From Symbiodinium natans (taxonomy: Eukaryota > Sar > Dinophyceae > Suessiales > Symbiodiniaceae), in contig CAJNDS010001746.1 of the NCBI GenBank assembly GCA_905221605.1, forward strand, positions 463,797 to 527,796: a DNA stretch of 64,000 nt, written 5' to 3'. The notes under the pieces are model-generated. The model was not told the DNA's origin and searched no databases. It was given only the letters and a program-made list of their open reading frames with translations. The stretch's first letter is position 1, and every line of letters begins with the position of its first letter. This document shows positions 34,768-46,050 of this stretch, piece after piece. The translations under genes and the position numbers were made by a program.

Positions 34768-36878
34768 CTCTCTCTCTCGCGCTCTCCTCTCTCTCTCTCT
34801 CTTCTTTGCCTCTCTCTCGCTTCTACTCTCTCCCTCGCTCTCTTTCTCCCTCTCACTCTCACTTTCACTTTGACTCTCATTCTCTCTTTCACTCTCACTC
34901 TCGCTCTGTCACTCTCTCTCTCACTCTCTCACTCTCTCACTCTCTCACTCTCTCACTCTCTCACTCTCTCACTCTCTCACTCTCTCACTCTCTCACTCTC
35001 TCACTCTCTCACTCTCTCACACTCTCACTCTCTCACTCTCTCACTCTCTCACTCTCTCCTCTCTCACTCTCTCACTCTCTCACTCTCTCACTCTCTCACT
35101 CTCTCACTCTCTCACTCTCTCACTCTCTCACTCTCCCACTCTCTCACTCTCTCACTCTCTCACTCTCTCACTCTCTCACTCTCTCACTCTCTCACTCTCT
35201 CACTCTCTCACTCTCTCACTCTCTCACTCTCTCACTCTCTCACTCTCTCACTCTCTCACTCTCTCACTCTCTCACTCTCTCACTCTCTCTCTCGCTCTCT
35301 TGCTTTTTCTCTTTGCTTTTTGCTCTCCACCAATGTCTGCGGTCTACATGGCAACGAGGCTCCGCGTGCCACTTTGCACACGGCGAGCGGGAGCTGCGTG
35401 GGCGGATGCCCTCCCAGCTCGGGCCCCGCAAGTGAGAGAGAGAGGGGGAGAACAGAAGGAGCAGAGAGGTTTGCAGAGCAAACAGCGCAAACATATCAAC
35501 AGAGAGAGAGAGAAAGAGAGACCTGTGAGAGGATTCAGTGATTCTTGCTCGCGCTCCCTCTCTCTCTCTCTCAAGTATGCCTCTGTTTCACATGTCTCTC
35601 CTTTCTCCATCTGCACTCTGAGGGCGGGCATGCCGGGACCTCTGACCATGGCACCCGCGCTGACACCCGCACTGGCGCACCTGGCACCTCTTCTTGAGAC
35701 TGAACGGATACATTGTGGAGTTGGCGCTGTGGATCTTCCCTCCTTCTTTCTTGGACTTTCCTCTCCTCTCCTTGAGTTGGGTGTCTGCGACTCCTCCTCT
35801 AGTACGTGCCAGGCGCCCAGGCCTGCTGTGCCTTTGGCACCCGCACCCGTGCCGGCTCTTGCCTCACAGGGGCTGTGCCGAATTCTGCTTGCGTAGTCGT
35901 GCCATCTAGCGGGGAACTCTGCAACAAGACGCTAAGACCGCTAAGAGCACGAGAGCATGCCAAGGTTCCAGTGCCGGCAGCCAGCGTCGGGTGCTCGAAG
36001 TGATTGTTGGCCATTCCGGACAGGGAAGCATGAGAAAGCATGGGGATTTGGGGTGTTGACCCGGAGATGGGTGAGCACGAATGACTACTGGGGCCGCAAG
36101 AACATTTCGAGTCGTCATACATAAACTCTGCATGATGGCATGGAACCCGTGCACAATACCGTGCCTCTCGGTGTGCCACTATGTTCGCTGCCACTTGCGG
36201 AAGAGAGGCCCCCCCCCCCCCCCCGTATACCACAAGGCGGCATTAGGAAGGCCAGCTCGCTCCTGCTTAGGTGTCCCTGTCGCGCCCTCCACTGCCACCT
36301 CGCCCGCCACTTTCTGTGTCCTCTCCTCAGATCATCACAAAAGTGCGGGAAGGGATGGCATGGGATGGCCAACAAGTTGCGCCTACGCCTGCCCTTTCAG
36401 GTCGCCGATGGCGGTCAAAGGCGACTGGAAGGGTGACGGCTTGGGAAAAGGTAAAGGCTTCGATGGCTTTGGAGAGGGTAAGGGCGGAGGTTGGGGGGAG
36501 GACTGGGGCGACTGGGCTGATTGGGGCACGGGCGCATCGGGTCCTTCGTGTGGGGCCTGGGGTGGAAGCTGTCCTGGTGGCGCCTGTGGCACCGGCGGCT
36601 GCGGCGGTTGCGGCGGTTGCGGTGGCTGTGGTGGCTGTGGTGGCTGCGTTGGCCATGGTGGGGGCGTGGGCGGCGGCTGCGGCGGCTGCAGCGGCTGCGG
36701 CGGCTGCGGCGGCTGCGGCGGCTGCGGCGGCTGCGGTGGCGGGTGCGGCTGCGGTGGTTGCGGTTACCGTGGCGGCTGCGGTTGCGGTGGCGGATGTGCG
36801 GGCTGCGGGGAAGCCTGGGCTGAGGAGTGGGGAGGTGGCCAAGGTGACTGGGTTGGCTGCGGCAGTGAGTGGGGATAG
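34580..36878 (+). CDS. CCCH zinc-finger RNA-binding protein with Gly/Cys-rich tail
   Basis: Exon 34580-34617 ends FCKRWEQGNCNFG. Exon 35359-35431 continues SACHFAHGERELRG, RMPSQLGPRK. Spliced (GT donor GTCACG, acceptor AACGAG), they complete a C-x7-C-x5-C-x3-H finger that neither exon has alone. A third exon from 35623 fits in phase (AGMPGPLTMAPALTPALA). A probable last exon starts at 36401 after TTTCAG and reads MAVKGDWKGDGLGKGKGFDG, then GGWGEDWGDW and a long GGCGGCGG run, stopping TAG at 36876-36878. CCCH fingers with Gly/Lys-rich tails bind RNA in other families. The link of the last exon to the finger is inferred from strand and order; intervening exons are not all placed. Confidence 0.72.
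34676..35298 (+). repeat. CT tract including a TCTCACTC octamer array, intronic
   Basis: (CT)n with TTC and TCG interruptions runs to about 34905. Then comes an almost pure 8-bp array (TCTCACTC, about 46 copies) to about 35288. The whole tract lies in the intron that splits the CCCH finger. Confidence 0.92.
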
Positions 36879-36879
36879 C

Positions 36880-39869
36880 AGCAACCAGGCCTGAAGCTTC
36901 AGTCCGCACGCCAACTAACTCACCCAACTCACCCCTAACACCTAACACCGCTCACCCAACGCACCCTTGACATCTCACTGCTTCGCCTTTCGTGCTCGAG
37001 ACGACCTCCTAGCAGCCCGGCGAAGACAAAGAACGGCTCTCGTGGCTGTGGACACTGAACCGAGTGTATGCCTTAAGTGATGCCTTAAGTGATCACTCTG
37101 CTGCTTTGCGGCTTCGCGGCTCAAAAGCGCTTCTCCTTCTTGGCCCCGCGCTGGCCCCCAACCCCAGGCTGCGATGGCATAGACCACTGTTTGACGGCAG
37201 GTTGTTGCCCCATCCTGCGATTGTTAAACAGTTTTTTTTTTGTGAGCTCTTCTGGCTCTTCCCCCCCCCCCCCCCCCCCCCCCCCATTGTTGAGAGTCCA
37301 TTTGGGCAAATGTCCCGAGCGCGCTCCCGTCAGTTTCGGCGACCTGGCGCCCCCCCCCCCCCCCCCACATGGACTCTGCAGACTCAGGCCCCGACCCCAA
37401 AGAGGACGGGCGGGAAGGGGGAGGGGTCGCAGAAGTGTGACCACGTGTGACCCTTGCAGGAGTTGAGTCGTTGCGGGTGCTGGCCCGTGCCACGCGAAAG
37501 GCAGAGCAAAGTTGCACTGACCATCGCAGTATATCGCAGTCACACATATGAACAAGAGAGAGCCTCGTGGGGTGCGCGGAGAGAGGGACTCGAAGTCGAC
37601 GAGTCGAAGTCGACAAAAGAGAGAAACGAGAGAGGCCCTTGGATGAGACTCTTTCTGTGCAAGTCGACTCCGCCGCGCCGAAACCTCAGAGATTCTGGGG
37701 TGACTCCTCGGGCTTCTGCGGTTGCCAGTACCTTCCCTCCTTCCCTCCTTCCCTCCTTCCCTCCTTCCCTCCTTCCCTCCTTCCCTCCTTCCCTCCTTCC
37801 CTCCTTCCCTCCTTCCCTCCTTCCCTCCTTCCCTCCTTCCCTCCTTCCCTCCTTCCCTCCTTCCCTCCTCCCCTCTCTCTTCTCCTCTCCTTGTTTGGCT
37901 GACGCGCGTAGAGTCTATCTGAATTCAGCCTTCTGCAGGACTGGCCATTTATCGCCGGCCGGTCACAAGTTGCCAGGTGCCACATAGCGGACAGAGCGAT
38001 AGCGGTGACAGGGCCCGACTTTGTGCGATCTGAACGGCTACCAGCGGAACTGCTCCCATCGCGTCTTCTCACAGGTGACAGCGTTCCCGCTGCCTGCGTC
38101 TACGGAGCCGTGTCGGAGCCACCTTCAATGGGAGGGGCCCGAGGGGCCCGAGGCTCAAGAAAGCCGAGCCACAAGGAGGCGCTGAATGGCCAGCTTTCTT
38201 TTCTTGCAACTTGAGCCCCGCCCGAGGCATGTTCCGCTCCTGCGTCTGCGACTTCCAGCAAGGCACTGGCTGGACTCAAGAAAGCTTCTGCAGCCTGAGG
38301 AGACAACAAGTCCTGAACCCCAGAAGCAGATAGAGAGAGCACAAGTGCTCTCCTTCTCGTCTTCGGTCAAATTTGCTCATTTTAACCAAGGCTGGAACGA
38401 AAAGGAAGGAACGCCCCGAAGTTGCTCCGGGCATCCGGAGAATTAAAGCTATGGCTTGTGTCGAAATTTGCTCCAGTGCTTCAACTTCAGTGCGCCTCTT
38501 TACACCCTCGAAACCGATCTGCCCACAGAGTGCAGATGAATCTGGCAGCACTAAAGCAGGGAAAAGCGAATGCCTCGTGGCAGACAGAACCTCTAAGACT
38601 AATCTGACTTTTTTGTTGCATCCTCCTTCGCCCCTTTTGCGCTGCAGGCGCCGCCCTCAGAAGTAGAGGTCGGCTTTCTTCCCCCGTAGGCCTTGAGAAG
38701 TGAAGGTCCATTTTTGGCCGCTCTCCGCTCAGCCTCAAGGATCCTCTTGTTCCTCTTGTTTCACGCTCGTCTCCCCTAGTCTACCCTACCCTGCCTATAC
38801 CTCAGAAATCGGCAAAAGGCTCGGAAGAGATGGAGGGCATCTTTCACATGCTTTCCCCCTTTTCAAAGCGATGGTGTGCCGCAGGGATCCGCGAAGCGCA
38901 GCGAGCCCTGCACCCGCCTCGGAAACCCTGAGAACCCTGTGCAAAAAAATCGCGTTTCATTTCTTCGCTCTTCGAGATGAAGTTTCAGGTGAGGCAGCCC
39001 AGCCAATGAGCCCCAAATGCAAGATCATGCAAGAGGCCGGGACCTTAGTTTCCTGCAGCGTTGCGCAGCCCAGCTCCATTCTCCATGATGTCTTTCCGGG
39101 CTGATGCTCCTGTGGCTGTGGATGTCGGGGTGTGGGGTCTGCATGTTCTTGGCGACGCTTCTTCTCCAAATTACACCGTTGTAGGTGTCATGGGTGAGAA
39201 TGAAGCCTTTCGGCGAAATGTGTCCCAGTCTGTGGTAGGAATCGGCCTTTCCCGTACTTACGTGTGTCACCGTTTGTATGTATGTATGTATGTATGTATG
39301 TATGTATGCATGCATGCATGCACGCATGCATGCATGTGTGTGCGTGTGTGAGTGTGAGTGAGGGTTCGGGGAGGGGAATGCCTTGTCACACGCGTTGAGG
39401 CGCTCAAAGCCGGTCGCGTGTCGCAGCTCCAAAGCAGCTCCTGCCTCAGTTGTGTTTTTTCACGGTTCGATAGCGTTCCATGCGTTCTCCCCCCCCCCCC
39501 CCAATGCTTGATTAGGAGTTTCTTTTTTCAGTTCTAGGGAGCTCTGAATTTTTCAGGGGAATGCAGGTAGCACCATCGCCGATTGCACCATCGGAGCCAA
39601 TTACAGACTTGACCTCAGAGCGCTGGGCCCTTTCGGAGTCTCGCACACGCATTTCTCCAGACTTCTGAGACTTCGCTTCTGAAGGGGCGGGTGCGGTGGG
39701 TGAAGTGAAGTCTGGGCACAGCGCGGCCGTGTGTGGAGTGCCGTTCTCACATGTTGGCGAGGCAGCGCGGTGGCGTCGATCTGTAAGGATCTTGACTTTG
39801 CCGGCGCCTCACAATGTTTATCGTAAAAAGCAAGAGAACGATAAAGAGGACCAATGTGCTGCTCACCAG
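36880..39869. other. No recognised gene; microsatellites
   Basis: C runs occur near 37261-37285 and 37351-37367, an 8-bp CCTTCCCT array (about 16 copies) at 37733-37868, and GTAT/GCAT tetramers at 39277-39335. Frames 38186-38446 (+), 38373-38666 (+) and 39061-39351 (+) are open but carry no motif I can name. Confidence 0.45.
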
Positions 39870-39905
39870 CCCCTGTGCCCCTTTGAGGTCACCGGGGAAT
39901 GCGGA
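39870..39905 (+). CDS. Exon with zf-C3H1-like half motif
   Basis: After acceptor CTCACCAG the frame reads PLCPFEVTGECG before a possible GA donor (GATCTT). C-P-[FY]-E-x-T-G-x-C is the first half of the zf-C3H1 type finger (CPFELTG-x-C-N-D-x-x-C-x-x-Q-H) found in RNA-surveillance proteins. The second half (Cys and His) was not found before the next gene begins at 40069, so the call rests on one short motif. Confidence 0.4.
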
Positions 39906-40068
39906 GATCTTGAACGGGATCCCACTTTGGCCTATGGAGCTGCCCGCTGCTCTGAGAGCTAAGCTGTAACGTCTGCTTGCGTGCCCCGCCTCGCATTTTG
40001 CACTTTGGACTCCATGTTGCTTTCCAAGGGCCTCCAAATATGTCCCCTGTGTTCTGCTGCCTCGGAAC

Positions 40069-41335
40069 ATGTCCGAAGTGCCTCTGCTTCAGGCGGCGCT
40101 GACCTTCAAGGAACGCCACCCCCCGCCCCACCCCGTTCTGTCTCTCTCTCTCTCTCGCTCTTTCTTTCCCTTTTCTTTCCTTCCGTCCCCTTTTGGCAGC
40201 CTTCTCTCCTTCTCTCTTTTCTTCCCCTCTCTGCACATCTTTTGCTGGCAGGATGTTAGCTTCGAGCTGCCCGCAGGCTCCCTGTGGCCGCATCTGCCAT
40301 CTTTGGGATTCTGAGCGCTTCTTTCCCAGGGCAGGGCCTAATTCTGGCCCCCTGCTCTGGTCATTTCGAGCCTGGCACGTGTCTTGGCTGAGAAATGAAC
40401 AATGATGCAGATAAAGAGAAGCGCCACGTACTCGCCGAGAGCTTCATGGGGCTGGTTTGCACGCGGGACCATCAGGGGAGGGACAAGGCCATGTTCTGTA
40501 TGTGTCCAGTTGTGATCTCGATTCTGGAGCTGTTAGACAAGGAGCCGACAACCTGAATCATGGGAGCCTGAGGGCGCTTGGTCTGTGGACACGATGAGAA
40601 ACTGAAACGAACGAGGGTCCACTTGTGATTCGCTGGGACCGAGGCTGGTGGCGCTGATGGGCTCGGACCCCGGAAGCCCCGACTGAAAACTGTGTGAGCT
40701 GACTTATTATCGTGCTTGTGATTTAATCTGAAGTCCTTTTCTCAGGTCTTATGAAGCTTGCTCATGTCAGGTCCGTCTGGCAGCGGAAAGACGACGCTGC
40801 TGGACATCCTGGCCTGCAAGAAGACCTCGCCATACACCGGGGATGCTCGGGGCGCCCAGGGGAGAGGTTTCCAGAGGTTCCCGAGGTTCGGATCCCGAGG
40901 TTCGGATCCCGAGGTTCCCGAGTTGTGGAAAAGCTCGGGTGATGCATCGCTTGCTTTGAGAAGCCAAATTTAGTGGCGTAGCTCTTTCAGCAATCGGTGG
41001 TCTCTCTTCTTCTCACGGAGAGTGAGTCTCAGTCAGTCTCTGGGAGAGGTCCATCTGAATGGCCGGCCCCGGGACGAGCTCTTCCGGCGCATCACCAGCT
41101 ACGTGCCGCAGGAGAACACTGAGAGAAGCAGCCACCACGTGCGCCCAACCGCTGGGTGCCCACGGCATCCAAGCACCTGTCCACACCCCCTCCTCTCTGT
41201 CTCTACTCTCTCTCTCTAACTTTTCTTTCTCTTCTCGCTCTCTCCCTCTCTGTGTCTCTCTCTCTCTCTCTCCACTCTCTCTCTCTCTCTCTCCACTCTC
41301 TCCTTCACGCGCACATCTGCAAATTCCTCTCTTCG

Positions 41336-41368
<33 letters not shown>

Positions 41369-44300
41369 GATCTCCAGGAGGACATCATGTTTCCCACGGT
41401 GACGGCCGGGCTTGCTCTTTTATCCCTCGGAGAGTGAGAGAGAGCACAGGGAAAAAGGAAGCGGATAAAGAAGACGCAGCGAAGAAAACTAACAGACGTG
41501 TGTGCACAAAAAAGGGTGTCTGTCAAGTGTAGACCCTCTTTCCTCCAGCTCTTCGGATTGTGAGGTGAAGGAGCAGCTCATGTTCCACACCGTCCTGAAG
41601 ACCGAGGCCGGCGAAAGAGAAGGGAAAGAAGGAAGAGAAGGAGCGAAGAGAGCTCGGGGAGAGAGCTCTCGGGGAGAGAGCTCTCGGAGAGAGCGAAGGG
41701 GAAGAGAGGGCACGAAACGAAGAGCACACAGGAAGGGGGAAAGCCGAGGTCCCCTCGAAGGTTACCAGGGAAGACATGGCCAAGACCATCCAGCCCCTGG
41801 GCCACGTTCAAGACGTTCAAGAGATCTTCAGAGACCCGAAGAAAATCCGAAAGACCATTGAAGGCTGCAACTCCAAGCCGTGGGGTTGGAGGAGGCGCAA
41901 CGAGGGCTGAGAAAACGGGGGGGGAGGGCACTCTTTGAGCGTGTGGCTTCGTCGTGGCTTCAGGGCCCGTTTCCTCGGGTGTGTCCTGAGCTTTGTGATG
42001 GTTTCCGGGCTCTGAGATGGAGTTGGGCGACTGCTTTCGCTCAGGAGTAGAGCCCGAAATGCCCAAATCCGGACAGCCAGCAAACGGGCCAGGAACCCGC
42101 TGTCAGTGGCTGTTCTTGACTGTTAGTATAGCGTAGGCCCGGGACTGCTTTGGGGCCGCGGTTGCAGGCAACCAACTTAATGAGCAAAAGCCCCCAAGCT
42201 GCCCTTGTTTGGTGGATCTGGGAGGTGCAGGACTCCTTGATCGGGAGCGACGTCGTGCGGGGCATCTCGGGTGGCCAGAGGCCTTTGGGGGGCAGGCATC
42301 CTTGGAGAAGGGGCCTCCTCTTGAAGCTTGCACGCTGCCCCCTCTCCCCCCCCCTTCCCCGTGCGGCCCAGTTCCTGGATGCGCATTCTCCTCCTCTTTG
42401 TTGTCCTTCTCAGCTCCGGCGCTTTCTAAATCAGTACACATCGCACAATGTGCCACGTCCTCTTGAGCTCTGCGCCGGTCCTCTTTGCCTCAGGCGGCGC
42501 GTGTCTCTCGCTTGCGGCCTCGCAACGGGTGCCTGGAACCTACGCTGCCTTCTGTTTTCAAGCACCGCTCTCTCCTTCGATAGACTGCTGTACTTGGGAG
42601 CGGCTTCCAGGCGCAGATCTTCTTTTGCGATGAGCCGACGTCGGGCTTCGCCGGCCTCTGTCATTTTGGGCGAGTCATAGCGAGTCATAGGCATGTCGGG
42701 TCATAGCGAATGGCGCGGCAGGTTTGAGTGCGACGGATGCTGAACAGTGTGTCAGGCTCGTGCCAGGGAACATTCTTGCCGTCTTGTAACGGAGCAGGCA
42801 GTTGGAAGTATGTGGGGCGCACATGGTGGCGCACCGGCAGGTACATGCGCCTGCTGTGCAAGAAATACGGTGTGAGCATCGTCGTGGCAATTCACCAGCC
42901 GCGGCAAGAGGTGGGGGACCGACAGAGCTGTGACAGCGCAAACTGCAAGAAGCACGCCCTGAACCCCAGAGAAACAGAGAGAGACCGAACTCCCCAAAAC
43001 GGCTTAAAGAGTTCATTCAAGAATCACAGCCCAAGAGCGTCCAAGGTGGCGGTCCTCTTCGATCACCTCTTGCTGCTGACAAGTCCTGGAGATGTCGTTT
43101 ACAACGGCAAGATGACGGAGGCTCAGCCGGGGGAAGCTAGGCAGCATCCCCTAAAGAGATGCCAAAAGAGGAGGATTTCGAAATGCCGGGGGGGGGGGAA
43201 GGGGGGGGGGCAGAGGGGGCAGAGCTCGGTTCTGCGACTTCCCCCCTCCAACGGCGCCACCTCCGCTTCGCGTTGATAACTCCCGCTGTGGGCTTCAAGA
43301 GTCCCCCACAACCGAGTACCCAACACCCTCTGCGTGCATCTTGAGAAAAAGTTGGAGGTGGAGTTTCGTGAGACGTGTCTGCGCGCCGCGCGCGCCCGCT
43401 CTCCTTGGCCAACTGAAAGCTTGATGTTGGAGTGCTACTGAGCCTACAGCACGCCAAAGTTGTGCGAAACCTCGAAGCATCCTGTAACCGAGAATTCTGG
43501 TGCGGCTCGGCAGAGGGCCAATGCACGTCATGCACGTCATCAGGGCTTCCAGATGCGGCTTTCGGCGAGAAGCCCTGGTCCTACACCGTCGAAGTCCAGT
43601 CTTGCATTCCTGGACAGTGAGGCGTCCTTCCGTCCCTTTGCAACCCTTCGAAAGCCTGCGAGGCGTTAAAGGCTCCACATTTGTGGTAAACTTTTGAAAG
43701 CATAAAGAATCGGGGGGGACCCTTTGAAGGCCCGGACTCATACCCACGACTTTATTCATCCCGGGCCGGGGGCCCATTTTGGGCCCAGGGGCTTTGTTTT
43801 CCTGTCGGTCCCCCAGAATTTGCACCCTCCAAATGAAATTTTCATGCTCGGAGTCAATGCTCACAGCATGCAGCTAGTTGGCGGCATCTATCTATGCTGT
43901 CTTGCATACCCTCAGCTGTACATCACACCATTCAAAAGGACAGCAGCAACCAGCTTAATGGCACATGGCTTCAAGCTGAGGGAAGAGCCTCATCTTCCAT
44001 ACCGAGTAGCCCTCCCTTGCCACCCTTCCTCCTTCCTCGCCCCTCCTGGTCAGGCGCGGCAATACTGGAGCGACGCGGGCTTCCCTGTGGGGCCCCCTTA
44101 GAGAAGCTTTTTCCAAAGCCTCAAATTGGCCAAAGCACACGCTGCAGCGACCGAAGCCAAAGGTTCCAGATTTGGTCTCGCCCACAGTGCCTTGGGCGAG
44201 CATTAGACGGAGGGATGGGTTGAATGTGGGGCTTCGCAAGACTTGACATGGAGCGGCTTCGCAGGACCAAAGAAAACGTGGTATTCAGTAAGCTGGAACC

Positions 44301-45035
44301 CCCAGTGCCAGAGCATGTCGTAGGACTACTTCCTGGACTTGGTCACACCGGGGACGTTGGACTCACAGGCGGCTGCAGCCATGCCAAAGCCATGCCAAAG
44401 CCATGCGAAAGCCATGCGAAAGCCATGCGAAAGCCATGCGAAAGCCATGCGAAGCCCACTTCGTGGCAAACCAACTTCTCGCGGAAAGGCTTCAGCAACA
44501 GTTGTCACGTTGTCACGTGCTGATTGTTTTCTGAGTCAGACTGAGTCAGGTGGAGCACTTTCGAGAATTCTATCGGGCCAATGCCAAGGGCAAGGCGAGG
44601 GTCGACGAATTAGCAGGAGCCCTGGAGAGAGGTGCTGGAATGTCTTGGCTTGCCTTTGCCTTGGCTTGCCTTCGCTTGTCTTCGCTTGTCCCGCTCTTGT
44701 ACTTCAGGTTGAAAGGGAGTTGTGGAATCTCCACGAAAGGAAGACGGCCTTTCAGCTGTTGGAGGTTTGCGCACGGAGAGAGGCACATTCCACCACAGAC
44801 ATCCAAAGACCACACGATGCCAGGATAGACAAGAGCGGCTGCACAGCTGGCGCCAGTTGCATTCTGGCGGGGGGGCGGGTGCCCTCGAGTTTTGGGCATC
44901 GCATTGCATCGCTGGGCCTGTGACCGTGTTCATGTTGCTTCCGCCTTCGTGGCAAGGATGCCGTCGTGTCAGGTCAGGATGAGAGCCCTGAACGGCCCTA
45001 AGCTCTAAACCCACGTGGAACCTGTTGGGGAGGGC

Positions 45036-45073
<38 letters not shown>

Positions 45074-45978
45074 CGTTTGTGCCAGGTCGAAGTTTGGGGA
45101 CCTGCCGCCGGTGAGGTACAGCAGCTACGGCGTCAGGCCTTTTTTACGCCGGCTATTTTGGGGTAAACAAGTGCGAAGGGTGGGGGGGGGGGGGGGGAAG
45201 GGCATTTCCTTGTCGTGCGCAGGTTCCGGAAGCAGCTGCAGAAGGTCTTTTGTCGGCAGGTGCGCCTCCTCCTCCGGGATCAGCCACGAGCTCAGCCTCT
45301 GCAATTGACCATTTAAGTCTTCTCAATGTGTCTTTGAATCTGCTGGGCTGCCGAGGCAGGGCGTGTTTACCGAGATTTTGGTGGCCATAGCGCAGGCTTT
45401 GGTTGTAGGCCCGTCGGAGAGATTCGGAGAGTTTCGGGAGAGCGGTGCAGCGGACGAGGGCAGCTTAAACCCTGGCAAGCGCTTGCTGAGGCGCAGCGTA
45501 CATCGGCATTGGGAAGGGAGAAGATGCTGGATACCACCAGGCACCCACTGGCGCCGGTACATCCGGACCGAAAGTTGCAGAGGTGCTTCCATGTTAGGTC
45601 GGATTCTACTTCATGCTGGTGATGACCTGCGCCCTCTCCGGCATCAAGGATGGGCCACTGCAACGCACTGCAGCTCACTGCAGCTCACTGCGCAATCTGG
45701 GAGGTCATGCCGAAGGCGATTGCAGAGCGCACGGTCATGAAACTGGAGGTTTCGGAGGTGCTGTACAGCGTGCATTGCTCAGGATGCCTTTCATATCAGC
45801 AACACAGAAAAAGGCAGCGCGCAAGACATCCAATTCGGATATCAGAGCTCAGGACTGGGCATACATTATTGCTTTTACAAGCCTCAACCTCTTCTTATCA
45901 TTGTTCTGCAATTGCATCTTCGTGACACTCGTCTTCGCTTTGTCCGAAGCTCAGAAGGGCAAGGGGTGGGGGGGCTAC

Positions 45979-46050
<72 letters not shown>

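Noticed and set aside
34504-35541. 345-codon plus-strand frame rich in Ser/Leu/His
   Set aside because: It reads straight through the CT octamer array in an intron and crosses the CCCH splice sites in the wrong frame.
36401-36878. Metallothionein-like or keratin-like Cys protein
   Set aside because: The GGC runs come from a TGC-GGC triplet-like repeat; upstream residues match Gly/Lys-rich RNA-binding tails better.
36327-36948. Minus-strand Ala/Arg/His-rich frames opposite the Gly-rich exon
   Set aside because: Frames are open only because of GGC/GCC triplet repeats; the plus frame has the typical GKGKGFDGFGEGKGGGW composition and an AG acceptor.
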